A DNA stretch of 64,000 nucleotides, taken from NCBI GenBank assembly GCA_045654205.1, contig JAZOMZ010000011.1, positions 124,001 through 188,000 of the forward strand, read 5' to 3'. Position 1 is the first letter of the stretch. Each line of letters begins with the position of its first letter. The notes beneath the pieces were generated by a model. The model was not told where the DNA came from and did not search any database. It saw nothing but the letters and a program-made list of their open reading frames with translations. A program made the position numbers and the translations under genes. Of the stretch, positions 8,560 through 17,605 are shown one piece after another. Source of the stretch: Enterocola sp045654205. Its GTDB lineage: Bacteria > Bacteroidota > Bacteroidia > Bacteroidales > Paludibacteraceae.

Positions 8560-11500
8560 TTATTTCACCATTACTTTTACTTTGTCTTCGCCGATTGCTA
8601 CTACATAGATGCCAGATTGTAATGCGCCGTTTAGGGCAGTTACGTCTTGACCTACAGTGTTGTAGATGCTAAAGTCTGCATCGGCAGAAATTGTACCTTC
8701 AGATACTTTAATTGAAGCTGGGCTTACCTCTTCTACCGCAGTTGAAGTTCCAGTTGTAAATGTACCAGTGTAAGTGTCTAGTACTTTATTTTCAGAGTCT
8801 TTTGCTTCTAGAATGTAACCATATTCTGTGTCGTTTTCCAATCCTGTTACAGTAAATTGGAAACCTGTAGCAGGTGCAACCTCAGCACTGCGTTTGAAGT
8901 TTAATGCAGTAAGTTGACCGTATGCATTGAAATCTAGAGTGCAGAACACTTCTCCTTCAAAGGTAATTTCCAATGTATAAGACACAGCTTTGTCAACTAC
9001 AGGCCATGTAAACTTAGCATTGTCTTTGGCTGGAGCAATCACTACATCAGACACTGGCACATCTACTGTTCCCATTGCCATAATGTATTTAAAGTCTTGA
9101 TACATTGGGTGGAACTTATAGTCTTCCAAAGCAGATGCAGGCACATGTAAGTTTGCATTGAAGTTTGAGAAGATTGCTTCTTCTTCACTTTCTGCCCACT
9201 CGTCTTCAACCCACCACAAAGCAGGAGGAGTGGTAGCATAACAATAAACATTACGCAGATTTGTTCCTTGCATGATAAATGCTTCAGTACCAATTTTCTT
9301 AACTGTACTTGGAATTACTGCCATAGATAAGTTTTCACAACCCATAAAAGCACCTACACCAATAGTTTCTACTCCCTCTGGAATCACTATTGTTTCTAAT
9401 GCCTCAGAATACATAAATGCATAATGTGGTATTTCTTTTATAGAATTAGACAATTGAATTTTTTCTAAAGCAAGCATAGAATAGAACGCAGCAAGTTCTA
9501 TTTTTGTTACATTGTCAGACATTTCCAATTCTTTTAAATACATATTTGCAAATGCCATAGTATCAATAGTTGCAACAGTGCTTGGTACAGTGTATTTTTC
9601 TCCTTCTTTTAAGTTTGGATAATGATAAAGAATAGTTTTATCTTTATTGAATAACACACCATCTATAGATGAAAGTGTTTCGTGCGCTTCAGCAATGTTT
9701 ATTGCAGTTAATGGATTATCTGTCCACCATTCCTTGTATTCCAACAAATTTTCTGTCACAGCAGGTATATTAATTTCACCTTTAAGATTTGATGGTACTT
9801 CTAATATTTTTGTAAAATCTTTGGTATATAAGATACCATCTTGGCTAGCATACACTGCATTGTCTTCATCTACAATGTATTTTTCTAATTTAGACCAACG
9901 AATTGCGTTATCACCTAGTGATTTTACACTAGCAGGAATATTTATTTCTGTTAGTGGACAATTATCTAAACGTAAAGCTTCACTTCCTATAGTTTCCACG
10001 CCCTCTGGAATAACTAACGACTGTATAGACGAATATCTACATAAACCAGCAGGAATATTTTTTACTTTATTACCAAAAATAAATGACTTTATATCACAAG
10101 CACCACTAAAAACTGATTCATCTTCAAACCAAGAACTAGTTCCTGGATTTTCTTCCGTTACTTCTATATTGGTACTTGCGTTAATAGCATTCCATGTTAC
10201 ATTAGTTAAATCAATACCATAGAAAGCTCCGCCACCTACGTAAGTAACATTTTCTGGGATGGTAATTTCTGTAATTGAACAGCCACTGAAAGCTCTTTTA
10301 CCAATAGATTTCACAGAATTTGGAATAGCAATTTCTGTTATCTCCGACATTCCATAACATAAAGCGTTTGGAATACTTTCTACTTCATTACCAAAAATGA
10401 ATGTTTTTATAGAAGATGAACCATCTCCATAGTTAGAGTCTGCATAAAAAATAAATCTGTTTTCTACAAGTACTTCGTCTCCATAGATTATTTCCTTATA
10501 TATTGACTCACAGTTTATAGCATTCCAAGTTACTTTTTCTAGATAATCTGCATTAAATGCATATTCACCTACTTTTGTTACATTCTTAGGAATGGTTATT
10601 TCTTTTAGGTTTGCACAGTTGTTAAATGCACTTGCACCTATCTCTTCAAGTGATTCTGGGAATGTTACCGCAACTAAGTTATCTTGTCCATAAAAAGCTT
10701 CTGCTACAATCGAAACTGTTCCTTCTTTTACATTTATAGTGGTATTTTCTGGCATTTCACCTTTGTAACCTACCAATGAATTTCCTAGATAAATAGGACC
10801 ATCTGATAAGTTTTCATAGTAAGTATCCCACCATGGAGTACCATAAAACGCTTCTGGATGTATAGATTCTTCATTTCCTCCTAAAGTAACTTGAGATAGG
10901 TTGTAACAAGAACCAAAAGCATACATTTCTATACTTTTTACACTAGAAGGTAATGTTACACTAGTAATTAGGTCATTATATTGACATAAAGACTGAGGAA
11001 TATTAGTTACTCCACTACCAAAAGTAATTGATTTCACACCTAATATAGTAGCCTCTTGTGCACCTTCTTCTAGATAATGAGTAGTACCAAATACTGCTGA
11101 AATAATTTCATCATCATACTCATTTGTTTGTGAAATACGAGTACAATTTTTAGCATTCCATGTAGCTGATGTTAATTTTAAACAAAAATCAAATACATCA
11201 TTACCAATACTTTTTACATTTTCTGGAATAGTTATTGTTTTTATACCAGAAGCAGCAAATGCTCTATGTCCAATCTTTTCTACAGAGTTTGGCAATGTTA
11301 TTTCAATACCTTCTTCTACTTCATATCCCAAACCACTACAAAGAGAATTAGGAATGGTTTTTACTTTGTTTCCAAAAGTAAATGATTTTACAGAATATAA
11401 ACCACCAAATACAGAAGACCAAATAGAACCTCCTTTTGCTATTTCCGTTTCACAATCTATAGCATTCCAGGTAATGCTTGTAAAAGGATTTACTTCAAAT

Positions 11501-12525
11501 GCTCCTTCACCTACATATTTCACATTTTCTGGAATAGTAACATTGGTTAAGGCATTATTAGAAAATGCGTACTCTTCAATACGTTCTACAGAAGCAGGAA
11601 GTGAAAGTTGACTTAGTTGTGTCTCTGTAAATGCACCTACAGAAATACATTTTAAAGAAGAAGGTAATGTAAGTGACGAAAATTTATAACCAGCACATGC
11701 ATATTCAGCTATACCTAATGTTCCTTCTTTTACAGTTAGGGTGGTAGCAGTTCCTGAATTTGAAGTATAATAACGATATAATATATGGTCAATATAAAAA
11801 GCACCTTCCTGAGGTGTAGAAGCATAAGGACATAAAGGAGTTCCATCAAAAGAATTGGCACCTACATTTATTACGTTAGTTGGCAAATGCTCAATCGTTA
11901 GATTTTCACAATCTTGAAATGCAAATCTTCCGATAGTAGTTACTGTACTTGGAATAGTAGAAGCATTACAACCCATAATAAGTGTATTAGTCTTGGTTTC
12001 CACTATTGCATTACAATTGTCCCTACTGTCGTAATATTCGTTGTTTTCATCTACTTTTATCTCTTTTAAATTTTTACAACCCATAAAGATTTGATTTCCT
12101 ATTTTCTTTATACCCCACCATATTCGTATACTTTCTAATGCAGCACCTGCAAATGCAACATCTCCTATTTCAGAAACCCCTACTAAATCTACATGGGTCA
12201 ATTTAGAGCAATTAGCTGCAGCAAATGATTTGAAATAAAATTCATAACCACCACTTGTAAACTCAATGCTTTCTAGATTTTTAGCACAGTTAAAAGCATT
12301 TTCTCCTAAACCTAATACGCGATATTGGACATTGTCATACTCAACATAATTAGGAATAACTGCTTTTACTAAATCTGGATAGTTATTATTAAAGCCAGCC
12401 TCTGGGGCAACTTCCACAGAATATTCATCTAAAATAGAATAGCATAAGCCATCTACTTTGAAGTCATACGCCATTGCCACTGCCGACAGCAACAAAGCGG
12501 TAAATAAAAGTAAAATTTTTCTCAT
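8560..12525 (-). CDS. Giant secreted BspA-like leucine-rich-repeat protein, 1321 aa
   Basis: A signal peptide (residues 1-19, ending AMA) is followed by about 1,050 residues of LRR_5/BspA repeats, seen as recurring SLxIPxxVxxIGxxAFxxC-type units such as ITEIAIPNSVKSIGKRAF. Blocks of the form TWNAINC...SFIFGNKVKxIP recur at least six times as a longer super-repeat. A fibronectin-like domain (about 1155-1250) precedes a C-terminal tail with DFSIYNTVGQDVTAL and GIYVVAIGEDKVKVMVK, which resembles a type IX secretion sorting domain. Such proteins are displayed on the surface and bind host or bacterial ligands; the ligand here is unknown. Single gene with its own promoter and terminator; a 20-bp A/T homopolymer overlaps the promoter. 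Confidence 0.92.
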   Translation of the reverse strand: MRKILLLFTALLLSAVAMAYDFKVDGLCYSILDEYSVEVAPEAGFNNNYPDLVKAVIPNYVEYDNVQYRVLGLGENAFNCAKNLESIEFTSGGYEFYFKSFAAANCSKLTHVDLVGVSEIGDVAFAGAALESIRIWWGIKKIGNQIFMGCKNLKEIKVDENNEYYDSRDNCNAIVETKTNTLIMGCNASTIPSTVTTIGRFAFQDCENLTIEHLPTNVINVGANSFDGTPLCPYASTPQEGAFYIDHILYRYYTSNSGTATTLTVKEGTLGIAEYACAGYKFSSLTLPSSLKCISVGAFTETQLSQLSLPASVERIEEYAFSNNALTNVTIPENVKYVGEGAFEVNPFTSITWNAIDCETEIAKGGSIWSSVFGGLYSVKSFTFGNKVKTIPNSLCSGLGYEVEEGIEITLPNSVEKIGHRAFAASGIKTITIPENVKSIGNDVFDFCLKLTSATWNAKNCTRISQTNEYDDEIISAVFGTTHYLEEGAQEATILGVKSITFGSGVTNIPQSLCQYNDLITSVTLPSSVKSIEMYAFGSCYNLSQVTLGGNEESIHPEAFYGTPWWDTYYENLSDGPIYLGNSLVGYKGEMPENTTINVKEGTVSIVAEAFYGQDNLVAVTFPESLEEIGASAFNNCANLKEITIPKNVTKVGEYAFNADYLEKVTWNAINCESIYKEIIYGDEVLVENRFIFYADSNYGDGSSSIKTFIFGNEVESIPNALCYGMSEITEIAIPNSVKSIGKRAFSGCSITEITIPENVTYVGGGAFYGIDLTNVTWNAINASTNIEVTEENPGTSSWFEDESVFSGACDIKSFIFGNKVKNIPAGLCRYSSIQSLVIPEGVETIGSEALRLDNCPLTEINIPASVKSLGDNAIRWSKLEKYIVDEDNAVYASQDGILYTKDFTKILEVPSNLKGEINIPAVTENLLEYKEWWTDNPLTAINIAEAHETLSSIDGVLFNKDKTILYHYPNLKEGEKYTVPSTVATIDTMAFANMYLKELEMSDNVTKIELAAFYSMLALEKIQLSNSIKEIPHYAFMYSEALETIVIPEGVETIGVGAFMGCENLSMAVIPSTVKKIGTEAFIMQGTNLRNVYCYATTPPALWWVEDEWAESEEEAIFSNFNANLHVPASALEDYKFHPMYQDFKYIMAMGTVDVPVSDVVIAPAKDNAKFTWPVVDKAVSYTLEITFEGEVFCTLDFNAYGQLTALNFKRSAEVAPATGFQFTVTGLENDTEYGYILEAKDSENKVLDTYTGTFTTGTSTAVEEVSPASIKVSEGTISADADFSIYNTVGQDVTALNGALQSGIYVVAIGEDKVKVMVK

Positions 12526-12591
12526 AAAATATTTTTAAAAAGTTAATAATCTATTGGAGTTTATAAAATGCATTATACGCACCATAAAACA

Positions 12592-12632
12592 CAAATATAA
12601 ATCATATTTTAGAAAAAAAAAAAAAAAAAAAA
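12592..12632 (-). promoter_or_regulatory. Promoter of the giant surface protein with a 20-nt poly(A/T) tract
   Basis: On the minus strand TATATTTG (12592-12599) fits the Bacteroidetes -7 box, giving a start near 12585 and a 60-nt leader. The place where the -33 box should be (about 12619-12622) lies inside 20 consecutive A residues (12613-12632 on the plus strand). Confidence 0.6.
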
Positions 12633-12703
12633 TTAAAATTTGTAAAATTTATTTTTATTTCATTGAAGTTATGAAAGTGTGTTCATAAATCAAAGATTTT
12701 TAT

Positions 12704-12711
12704 TATTTTTG
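12704..12711 (+). promoter_or_regulatory. -7 box of the efp promoter
   Basis: TATTTTTG matches TAnnTTTG; transcription would begin near 12717, about 40 nt before the efp ATG. No convincing -33 box is seen. Confidence 0.55.
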
Positions 12712-12757
12712 CACTTTAGTATTAAAAAGATTAATTAATTCATTTTTTATAAACATT

Positions 12758-13324
12758 ATGATCAACTCACAAGACATTAAAAACGGTGTTTGTATTCGTT
12801 TAGACGGCCGTTTGTATTTCGTTATCGAATTCTTACACGTAAAACCAGGTAAAGGTAACACCTTCATGCGTACAAAACTTAGAGACGTAGTTGATGGTCG
12901 TGTACTAGAAAGAACATTCCAAATTGGTTTAAAACTTGAAGATGTACGTGTAGAACGTCGTCCTTACCAATACCTATATCAAGAAGGTGAAGATCTAATC
13001 TTCATGAACCAAGAAACATTTGAACAAATTCCTATCGAAAGAAATAAAATCACTGGTTTAGCATTTATGAAAGAAGGTGATATCGTTGACGTACTTTCTG
13101 ATACATCTACAGATACTGTTCTTTCTGCTGAAATCCCTACCAAAGTGGTTCTTCAAGTAACTTATACAGAACCAGGTCTTAAAGGTGATACTGCTACTAA
13201 CACCCTTAAACCTGCTACCGTAGAAACTGGTGCTGAAGTTCGCGTTCCTTTATTCATCAACGAAGGTGAACTTATCGAAATCGATACTCGTGATGGTTCT
13301 TATGTAGGTAGAGTGAAAGCTTAA
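12758..13324 (+). CDS. efp: Translation elongation factor P
   Basis: 188 residues, the standard EF-P length. The KOW-like N-terminal domain carries the KPGKGNTFMRTKLRD loop with Lys32 at the tip that is modified in many bacteria. The two OB domains follow, with QYLYQEGEDLIFMNQETFEQI and the C-terminal block VPLFINEGELIEIDTRDGSYVGRVK. EF-P binds stalled ribosomes and promotes peptide-bond formation at polyproline runs. No lysyl-modifying enzyme is seen in this window. Monocistronic: own promoter upstream and a shared bidirectional terminator downstream. Confidence 0.97.
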   Translation: MINSQDIKNGVCIRLDGRLYFVIEFLHVKPGKGNTFMRTKLRDVVDGRVLERTFQIGLKLEDVRVERRPYQYLYQEGEDLIFMNQETFEQIPIERNKITGLAFMKEGDIVDVLSDTSTDTVLSAEIPTKVVLQVTYTEPGLKGDTATNTLKPATVETGAEVRVPLFINEGELIEIDTRDGSYVGRVKA

Positions 13325-13365
13325 AATCATTCTCTACATAGTGCTAAAATACACAAACAACTAGC

Positions 13366-13403
13366 ATAAAAAAACCTCAGCTCGTAAAGAACTGAGGTTT
13401 TTC
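13366..13403. terminator. Bidirectional terminator between efp and fabD
   Basis: AACCTCAG (13373-13380) and CTGAGGTT (13392-13399) form the stem, with an A-run before and a T-run after, so it serves both convergent genes. Confidence 0.88.
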
Positions 13404-13418
13404 TATTATATGGGAGTA

Positions 13419-14312
13419 TTATAACTCTAAGTTTTCAATTGAGATACCTTTAACTGCTTTGTTGATTTTTCTCATTAAACCTTGAAGCACAGTACCAGGA
13501 CCGCATTCTACCACTTGTTCTGCTCCATCTGCAATCATATTTTGTACAGATTGAGTCCATTTTACAGGAGCTGTAAGTTGAGCAACTAGGTTTTTCTTAA
13601 TCACTTCTGGGTCTGTTTCACCTTTTGTGCTCACGTTTTGATAAACTGGACAAATAGGAGTTTTAAATGTAGTTTGTTCGATAGCTGCTGCTAGTTCTTC
13701 TCTTGCTGGGTCCATAAGTGGAGAGTGGAATGCACCACCAACAGAAAGTTTAAGAGCACGAAGTGCACCTGCCTCTGTAAGTTTTTCGCAAGCAATGTCG
13801 ATAGCTTCGTGAGTACCAGAAATAACTAATTGTCCTGGGCAATTGTAGTTTGCAGGCACTACTACACCATCTATAGAAGCACAAATTTCTTCTACTTTTT
13901 CGTCGGCAAGACCAATGATAGCAGCCATAGTAGAAGGAGCTATTTCACATGCTTTTTGCATTGCCATGGCACGTTTTGAAACTAGGCGTAAGCCATCTTC
14001 AAAATCTAATGCGCCAGCAGCAACTAGAGCAGAAAACTCACCTAAAGAGTGACCAGCCACCATGTCTGGGGTGAATTTGTCGGCGTTGGTCTTGGTTAAG
14101 ATTACTGAATGTAGGAAAATAGCAGGTTGAGTAACCTTGGTTTGACGTAGGTCTTCGTCTGTTCCTTCAAACATTAAATCTGTAATGCGAAAACCCAATA
14201 CTTCGTTAGCTTTTTCAAAAAGTTCTTTTGCCAACTCAGAATTTTCGTACATATCTTTACCCATTCCTACAAATTGAGCTCCCTGACCAGGGAAAACATA
14301 AGCTTTTTTCAT
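13419..14312 (-). CDS. fabD: Malonyl-CoA:ACP transacylase FabD
   Basis: 297 residues. GQGAQ (9-13) forms the oxyanion region, the nucleophilic Ser89 sits in GHSLGEF, and the catalytic His lies in GGAFHSPLMDPA. The closing VECGPGTVLQGLMRKI is typical of the family. It loads malonate onto acyl carrier protein for fatty-acid elongation in the cytosol. It is a single gene: the upstream neighbour dapL is divergent. A -7-like TAATTTTG lies on the minus strand at 14339-14346, about 27 nt before the start. Confidence 0.96.
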   Translation of the reverse strand: MKKAYVFPGQGAQFVGMGKDMYENSELAKELFEKANEVLGFRITDLMFEGTDEDLRQTKVTQPAIFLHSVILTKTNADKFTPDMVAGHSLGEFSALVAAGALDFEDGLRLVSKRAMAMQKACEIAPSTMAAIIGLADEKVEEICASIDGVVVPANYNCPGQLVISGTHEAIDIACEKLTEAGALRALKLSVGGAFHSPLMDPAREELAAAIEQTTFKTPICPVYQNVSTKGETDPEVIKKNLVAQLTAPVKWTQSVQNMIADGAEQVVECGPGTVLQGLMRKINKAVKGISIENLEL

Positions 14313-14374
14313 AATTGTTCTTTATTAAATTTCGTCTGCAAAATTACTTTATTTTTGCGTATTTACATTGTTTT

Positions 14375-14406
14375 TTTGTAAAATAGTGCATTTTTATGTA
14401 ATTTTG
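14375..14406 (+). promoter_or_regulatory. dapL promoter, transcript nearly leaderless
   Basis: TTTG (14375-14378), 20 nt, then TAATTTTG (14399-14406) is a full Bacteroidetes promoter. The ATG at 14414 is only 8 nt beyond the -7 box, so the mRNA would have almost no leader. Confidence 0.7.
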
Positions 14407-14413
14407 CATTTAT

Positions 14414-15643
14414 ATGGCACTAATAAACGAGAACTATTTAAAACTTCCTGAGTATTATTTCTTCAACGAAATTCAACAAAAGGTTAATGCTCACAAGATA
14501 ATCAATCCTAAAGCTAATGTTATTAGTTTGGGGTTGGGCGATGTTTCTCGTCCTATTCCTGCCTCTGCTCTTAAGGCAATGAAAGAAGCTGTTGACGAAC
14601 TTTCCGATGCCAAAACATTTAAAGGTTATGGTCCAGAAACTGGTTATAACTTCTTGAAAAACTGCATTATAAAGCACGATTACGCTCCACGCGGTGTAAC
14701 TCTATCACACGACGAGATTTTCATTAGCGACGGCTCAAAATCTGATGTAGGTAATATTGGTCACATTTTTGGAAGGGATAATATTATAGGTATTACAGAC
14801 CCTGTTTATCCTGTTTACGAAAACGCTGCGATAATGGGTGGACGTTCCGGATATTTAACCGACAACAATCTTTGGAGTAATATTGTTTACATTCCTTGTT
14901 CTTCAAAAAACAATTTCGTGCCAGAACTTCCAAAGGAAAAGGTGGATATTATTTATCTTTGTTATCCAAACAACCCTACCGGCATAGCGCTAAACAAAAC
15001 CGAACTAAAGAAATGGGTGGACTACGCTCTTGAAAACCACGCCATTATTATATACGACGGAGCATATTTTTCATATATCACAGAAAAGAATATTCCTCAC
15101 TCTATTTATGAAATAAAGGGAGCAAAAAAATGTGCTATTGAGATTAGAAGTTATTCAAAAACAGCAGGTTTCACTGGTCTAAGATGCTCATACACAGTGG
15201 TTCCTCACGAAATTATTGGCTTCACCCTTTATGGCAACGCCATAGAAGTAAACAAACTTTGGTGGCAACGCAACACCACATATTATAATGGTACTTCATA
15301 CGTTATTCAAAAAGGCGCAGAAGCGCTTTACTCACCAGAAGGAATGCAAGAGGTGAAAGAAATGGTTTCTTATTACCTAACCAATGCCAAAATAATAAGA
15401 GAAGAGCTTACAAAATGTGGTTTCACCGTGTATGGTGGCGTAAACTCTCCTCACGTGTGGGTGAAAACTCCTCACCACACCACTTCGTGGAAATACTTCC
15501 AAGAACTTCTTTACGATATAAACGTGGTATGTACTCCAGGTGCAGGCTTCGGTCAAATGGGCGAAGGTTACTTCCGCCTAACCGGCTTCAACTCCCGCGA
15601 AAACACCATCGAAGCAATGCAACGCATCAGTAACTGGATATAA
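14414..15643 (+). CDS. dapL: LL-diaminopimelate aminotransferase DapL
   Basis: 409 residues of fold-type I aminotransferase. DapL-specific traits are the N-terminal YLKLPEYYFFNEIQQKV, SLGLGDVSRPIP, FISDGSKSDVGNIGHIFG and the PLP-binding lysine (about Lys249) in RSYSKTAGFTGLRCSY. It converts tetrahydrodipicolinate directly to LL-diaminopimelate using glutamate, a short lysine/peptidoglycan route known in Bacteroidetes, Chlamydiae, plants and some archaea. Its last 17 nt overlap the 3' end of the convergent TenI-like gene. Monocistronic with its own strong promoter. Confidence 0.95.
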   Translation: MALINENYLKLPEYYFFNEIQQKVNAHKIINPKANVISLGLGDVSRPIPASALKAMKEAVDELSDAKTFKGYGPETGYNFLKNCIIKHDYAPRGVTLSHDEIFISDGSKSDVGNIGHIFGRDNIIGITDPVYPVYENAAIMGGRSGYLTDNNLWSNIVYIPCSSKNNFVPELPKEKVDIIYLCYPNNPTGIALNKTELKKWVDYALENHAIIIYDGAYFSYITEKNIPHSIYEIKGAKKCAIEIRSYSKTAGFTGLRCSYTVVPHEIIGFTLYGNAIEVNKLWWQRNTTYYNGTSYVIQKGAEALYSPEGMQEVKEMVSYYLTNAKIIREELTKCGFTVYGGVNSPHVWVKTPHHTTSWKYFQELLYDINVVCTPGAGFGQMGEGYFRLTGFNSRENTIEAMQRISNWI

Positions 15644-16181
15644 TATTTTTATTATACAACCCACCTATCATTGCAACACCACCAAAATTTAAACTCTTTA
15701 GATAATCCAATTTATCAAAAGTAACTCCACCTAGAGCTACTACCTTGCTATCTATTATTCCACTTTGTGATGCTCGAAGTAAATCTTCACTAGAAAATCC
15801 AGATTTATACCCCGCCTTTGAAATACTATCAAAAATAGGACTCAAAAACAAATAATCATATTCATTTTTATGCTTTTCCACCTCATCAAAGGAATGACAA
15901 GAGCGAGTTTTAAATCCCTTATAACCAGTAGGTAATGACGTGATATTTTTGTTTATATGAATACCTTTTAGTTTGAATTCATCATAAAGTTCTGGATAGT
16001 CATGAATTATAATTCTGCTAGTTTGCTCTCTAGAGAGTTGTTTAAGCAGACTTCTACATTCTTCTGATGTGGAGTCTGGTTTTCTTAAGTGTATAAAATC
16101 AACGCCCTTATCAAGGAGAGCCTTGATAAGGTAGGCATCATCTGCAGACACCTTTGGCGTTGTTATTGCAATGATTTTCAT
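15627..16181 (-). CDS. TenI/ThiE-like protein (thiamine operon)
   Basis: A 184-residue TIM-barrel protein of the thiamine-phosphate synthase superfamily, shorter and more divergent than the ThiE of the same operon. Visible strands: IAITTP, DFIHLRKPD, RIIIHDY, GIHINKN, YLFLSPIFDSISKAGYKS and VVALGGV. In Bacteroidetes a second ThiE-like protein often accompanies the main one and may act as a TenI-like thiazole tautomerase, or as a low-activity synthase. The sequence does not decide between these. It overlaps the upstream thi4 gene by 4 nt and is the last gene of the operon. Confidence 0.8.
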   Translation of the reverse strand: MKIIAITTPKVSADDAYLIKALLDKGVDFIHLRKPDSTSEECRSLLKQLSREQTSRIIIHDYPELYDEFKLKGIHINKNITSLPTGYKGFKTRSCHSFDEVEKHKNEYDYLFLSPIFDSISKAGYKSGFSSEDLLRASQSGIIDSKVVALGGVTFDKLDYLKSLNFGGVAMIGGLYNKNIISSY

Positions 16182-16951
16182 TTGCGTAGTTTTTCAATGA
16201 TAAGGTCGGCAACTTTTTTACCAGAAAGAAGCATACCACCAAAGATAGGTCCCATACGAGGAGTGCCGCTAACTGCAGAAGCAGCCATACCACAAACATA
16301 AAGGCCAGGATAAATCTCTTTTGTGCCGTTTACCACTTCTGCTTCACCATTTATTACATCAAGTGAGCGTTCACCAATTACTTTACCTGTTTCTGTAGCC
16401 AACTTTATACCATTTTTACGTGCCACAGTACAACACATTTCACTATCGTGACCTGTGCCATCTACCACACATTTTGCCAAAATATTAAGTGGATCCACGT
16501 GCATACCTTCACGCAAAACTGGAGTCCAGTTCACTACCACGCCATTTACCACATTGTTTTTGAAAATAACATCTTCCACAGAATAACAGTTGAAAATTGT
16601 TGCTCCTGCATGCACTGCTTTATATAGAAGAGCCGCTGTACTTTCTACAGAATCCATCACATACAAACCTTTGTCGTATGCCTCAAAATTGATGTCAAAC
16701 TCTTTGATAATGTGTAGTGCTTCTTCTTGTACCACAATTTGGTTAAACATCATAGCACCGCCCCACATGCCACCGCCAGGAGACAATTTTCTATCGAACT
16801 GAGCCACTTTAAGACCTGCTTTTGCAAGATAATAAGCTGCTACAATACCAGAAGGACCTCCACCTACAATAGCCACATCAAGGTCTAAATTTCTCTCCAA
16901 CTTGTCGAAATAGGTACTAATAATACCTCTAGAAACATTTCTTTCAATCAT
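16178..16951 (-). CDS. Thi4-family thiazole synthase (probably sulfide-dependent)
   Basis: 257 residues. An N-terminal Rossmann site VAIVGGGPSGIVAAYYLAKAG is followed by the Thi4 hallmark GGGMWGGAMMFN, then VVDGTGHDSEM and near the end CGMAASAVSGTPRMGPIFGGMLLSG. Thi4 enzymes build the ADP-thiazole precursor of thiamine from NAD and glycine. Yeast and plant enzymes donate sulfur from their own Cys; anaerobic prokaryotic members use free sulfide. The region before GHD here reads DGT with no Cys, which fits the sulfide-using class, although EMCC follows. No thiG, thiH, thiS or thiC is in this operon, so Thi4 replaces the usual bacterial thiazole route. Confidence 0.88.
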   Translation of the reverse strand: MIERNVSRGIISTYFDKLERNLDLDVAIVGGGPSGIVAAYYLAKAGLKVAQFDRKLSPGGGMWGGAMMFNQIVVQEEALHIIKEFDINFEAYDKGLYVMDSVESTAALLYKAVHAGATIFNCYSVEDVIFKNNVVNGVVVNWTPVLREGMHVDPLNILAKCVVDGTGHDSEMCCTVARKNGIKLATETGKVIGERSLDVINGEAEVVNGTKEIYPGLYVCGMAASAVSGTPRMGPIFGGMLLSGKKVADLIIEKLRK

Positions 16952-16969
16952 AACATTAAATTTAATTGG

Positions 16970-17605
16970 TTAATAAATTATAGTTTTTATATCGTTCATC
17001 TCTTTTATTGGGTCATTTGCCTTCAGCACACCGCCACTTAGCGCAATGCCACCCACTCCACATTCAAATATTGAAGGAATATCTTCTTTGCCTATTCCGC
17101 CTATGGCAACAAGTGGTATTTGAATATTATTTTCTTTCATTTTACTGATTATATTTTTATAACCCTCCAAGCCAAGTATTGGCGCCAACTTTTGTTTTGT
17201 TGTTGTAAAACGAAAAGGTCCACAACCAAAATAATCTGGTGTTGCATTTGATAGTACTTTCTCAATATCCTCAAATGAATTTACGGTGCCACCTATTATA
17301 AAGTCTTCGCCCAATATTTTTCTAGCCTCAGCTACTGGCATATCATTTTTGCCAAGATGCACGCCATCTGCCTTTATCTTTTTGGCAAGCAGCACATTAT
17401 CATCTATAATAAATGTAGCACCATAGTTTTTGCACATTTTTTGTACTATTATGGCTGTCTCCTCTAGCATAGCTTCGTCTGCATCTTTCATTCTTAGTTG
17501 TATCCACCTACAACCACCCTCCAAGGCAAGTCGGGCAGAATCTATATAGGAATATTGCTCACTATAGTGCGTGATAAATTGTAATTTATAATTTTCATTA
17601 ATCAT
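16970..17605 (-). CDS. thiE: Thiamine-phosphate synthase ThiE
   Basis: 211 residues with the full ThiE signature: WIQLRMKD, the DGVHLGKNDM phosphate/HMP-PP site, IIGGTVNS (normally IGxS), YFGCGPFRFTTTKQ and VAIGGI, then GVGGIALSGGVL. It couples HMP-pyrophosphate with thiazole phosphate to give thiamine phosphate. It overlaps thiD upstream by 4 nt, and thi4 follows after 18 nt. Controlled through the TPP riboswitch ahead of thiD. Confidence 0.93.
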   Translation of the reverse strand: MINENYKLQFITHYSEQYSYIDSARLALEGGCRWIQLRMKDADEAMLEETAIIVQKMCKNYGATFIIDDNVLLAKKIKADGVHLGKNDMPVAEARKILGEDFIIGGTVNSFEDIEKVLSNATPDYFGCGPFRFTTTKQKLAPILGLEGYKNIISKMKENNIQIPLVAIGGIGKEDIPSIFECGVGGIALSGGVLKANDPIKEMNDIKTIIY

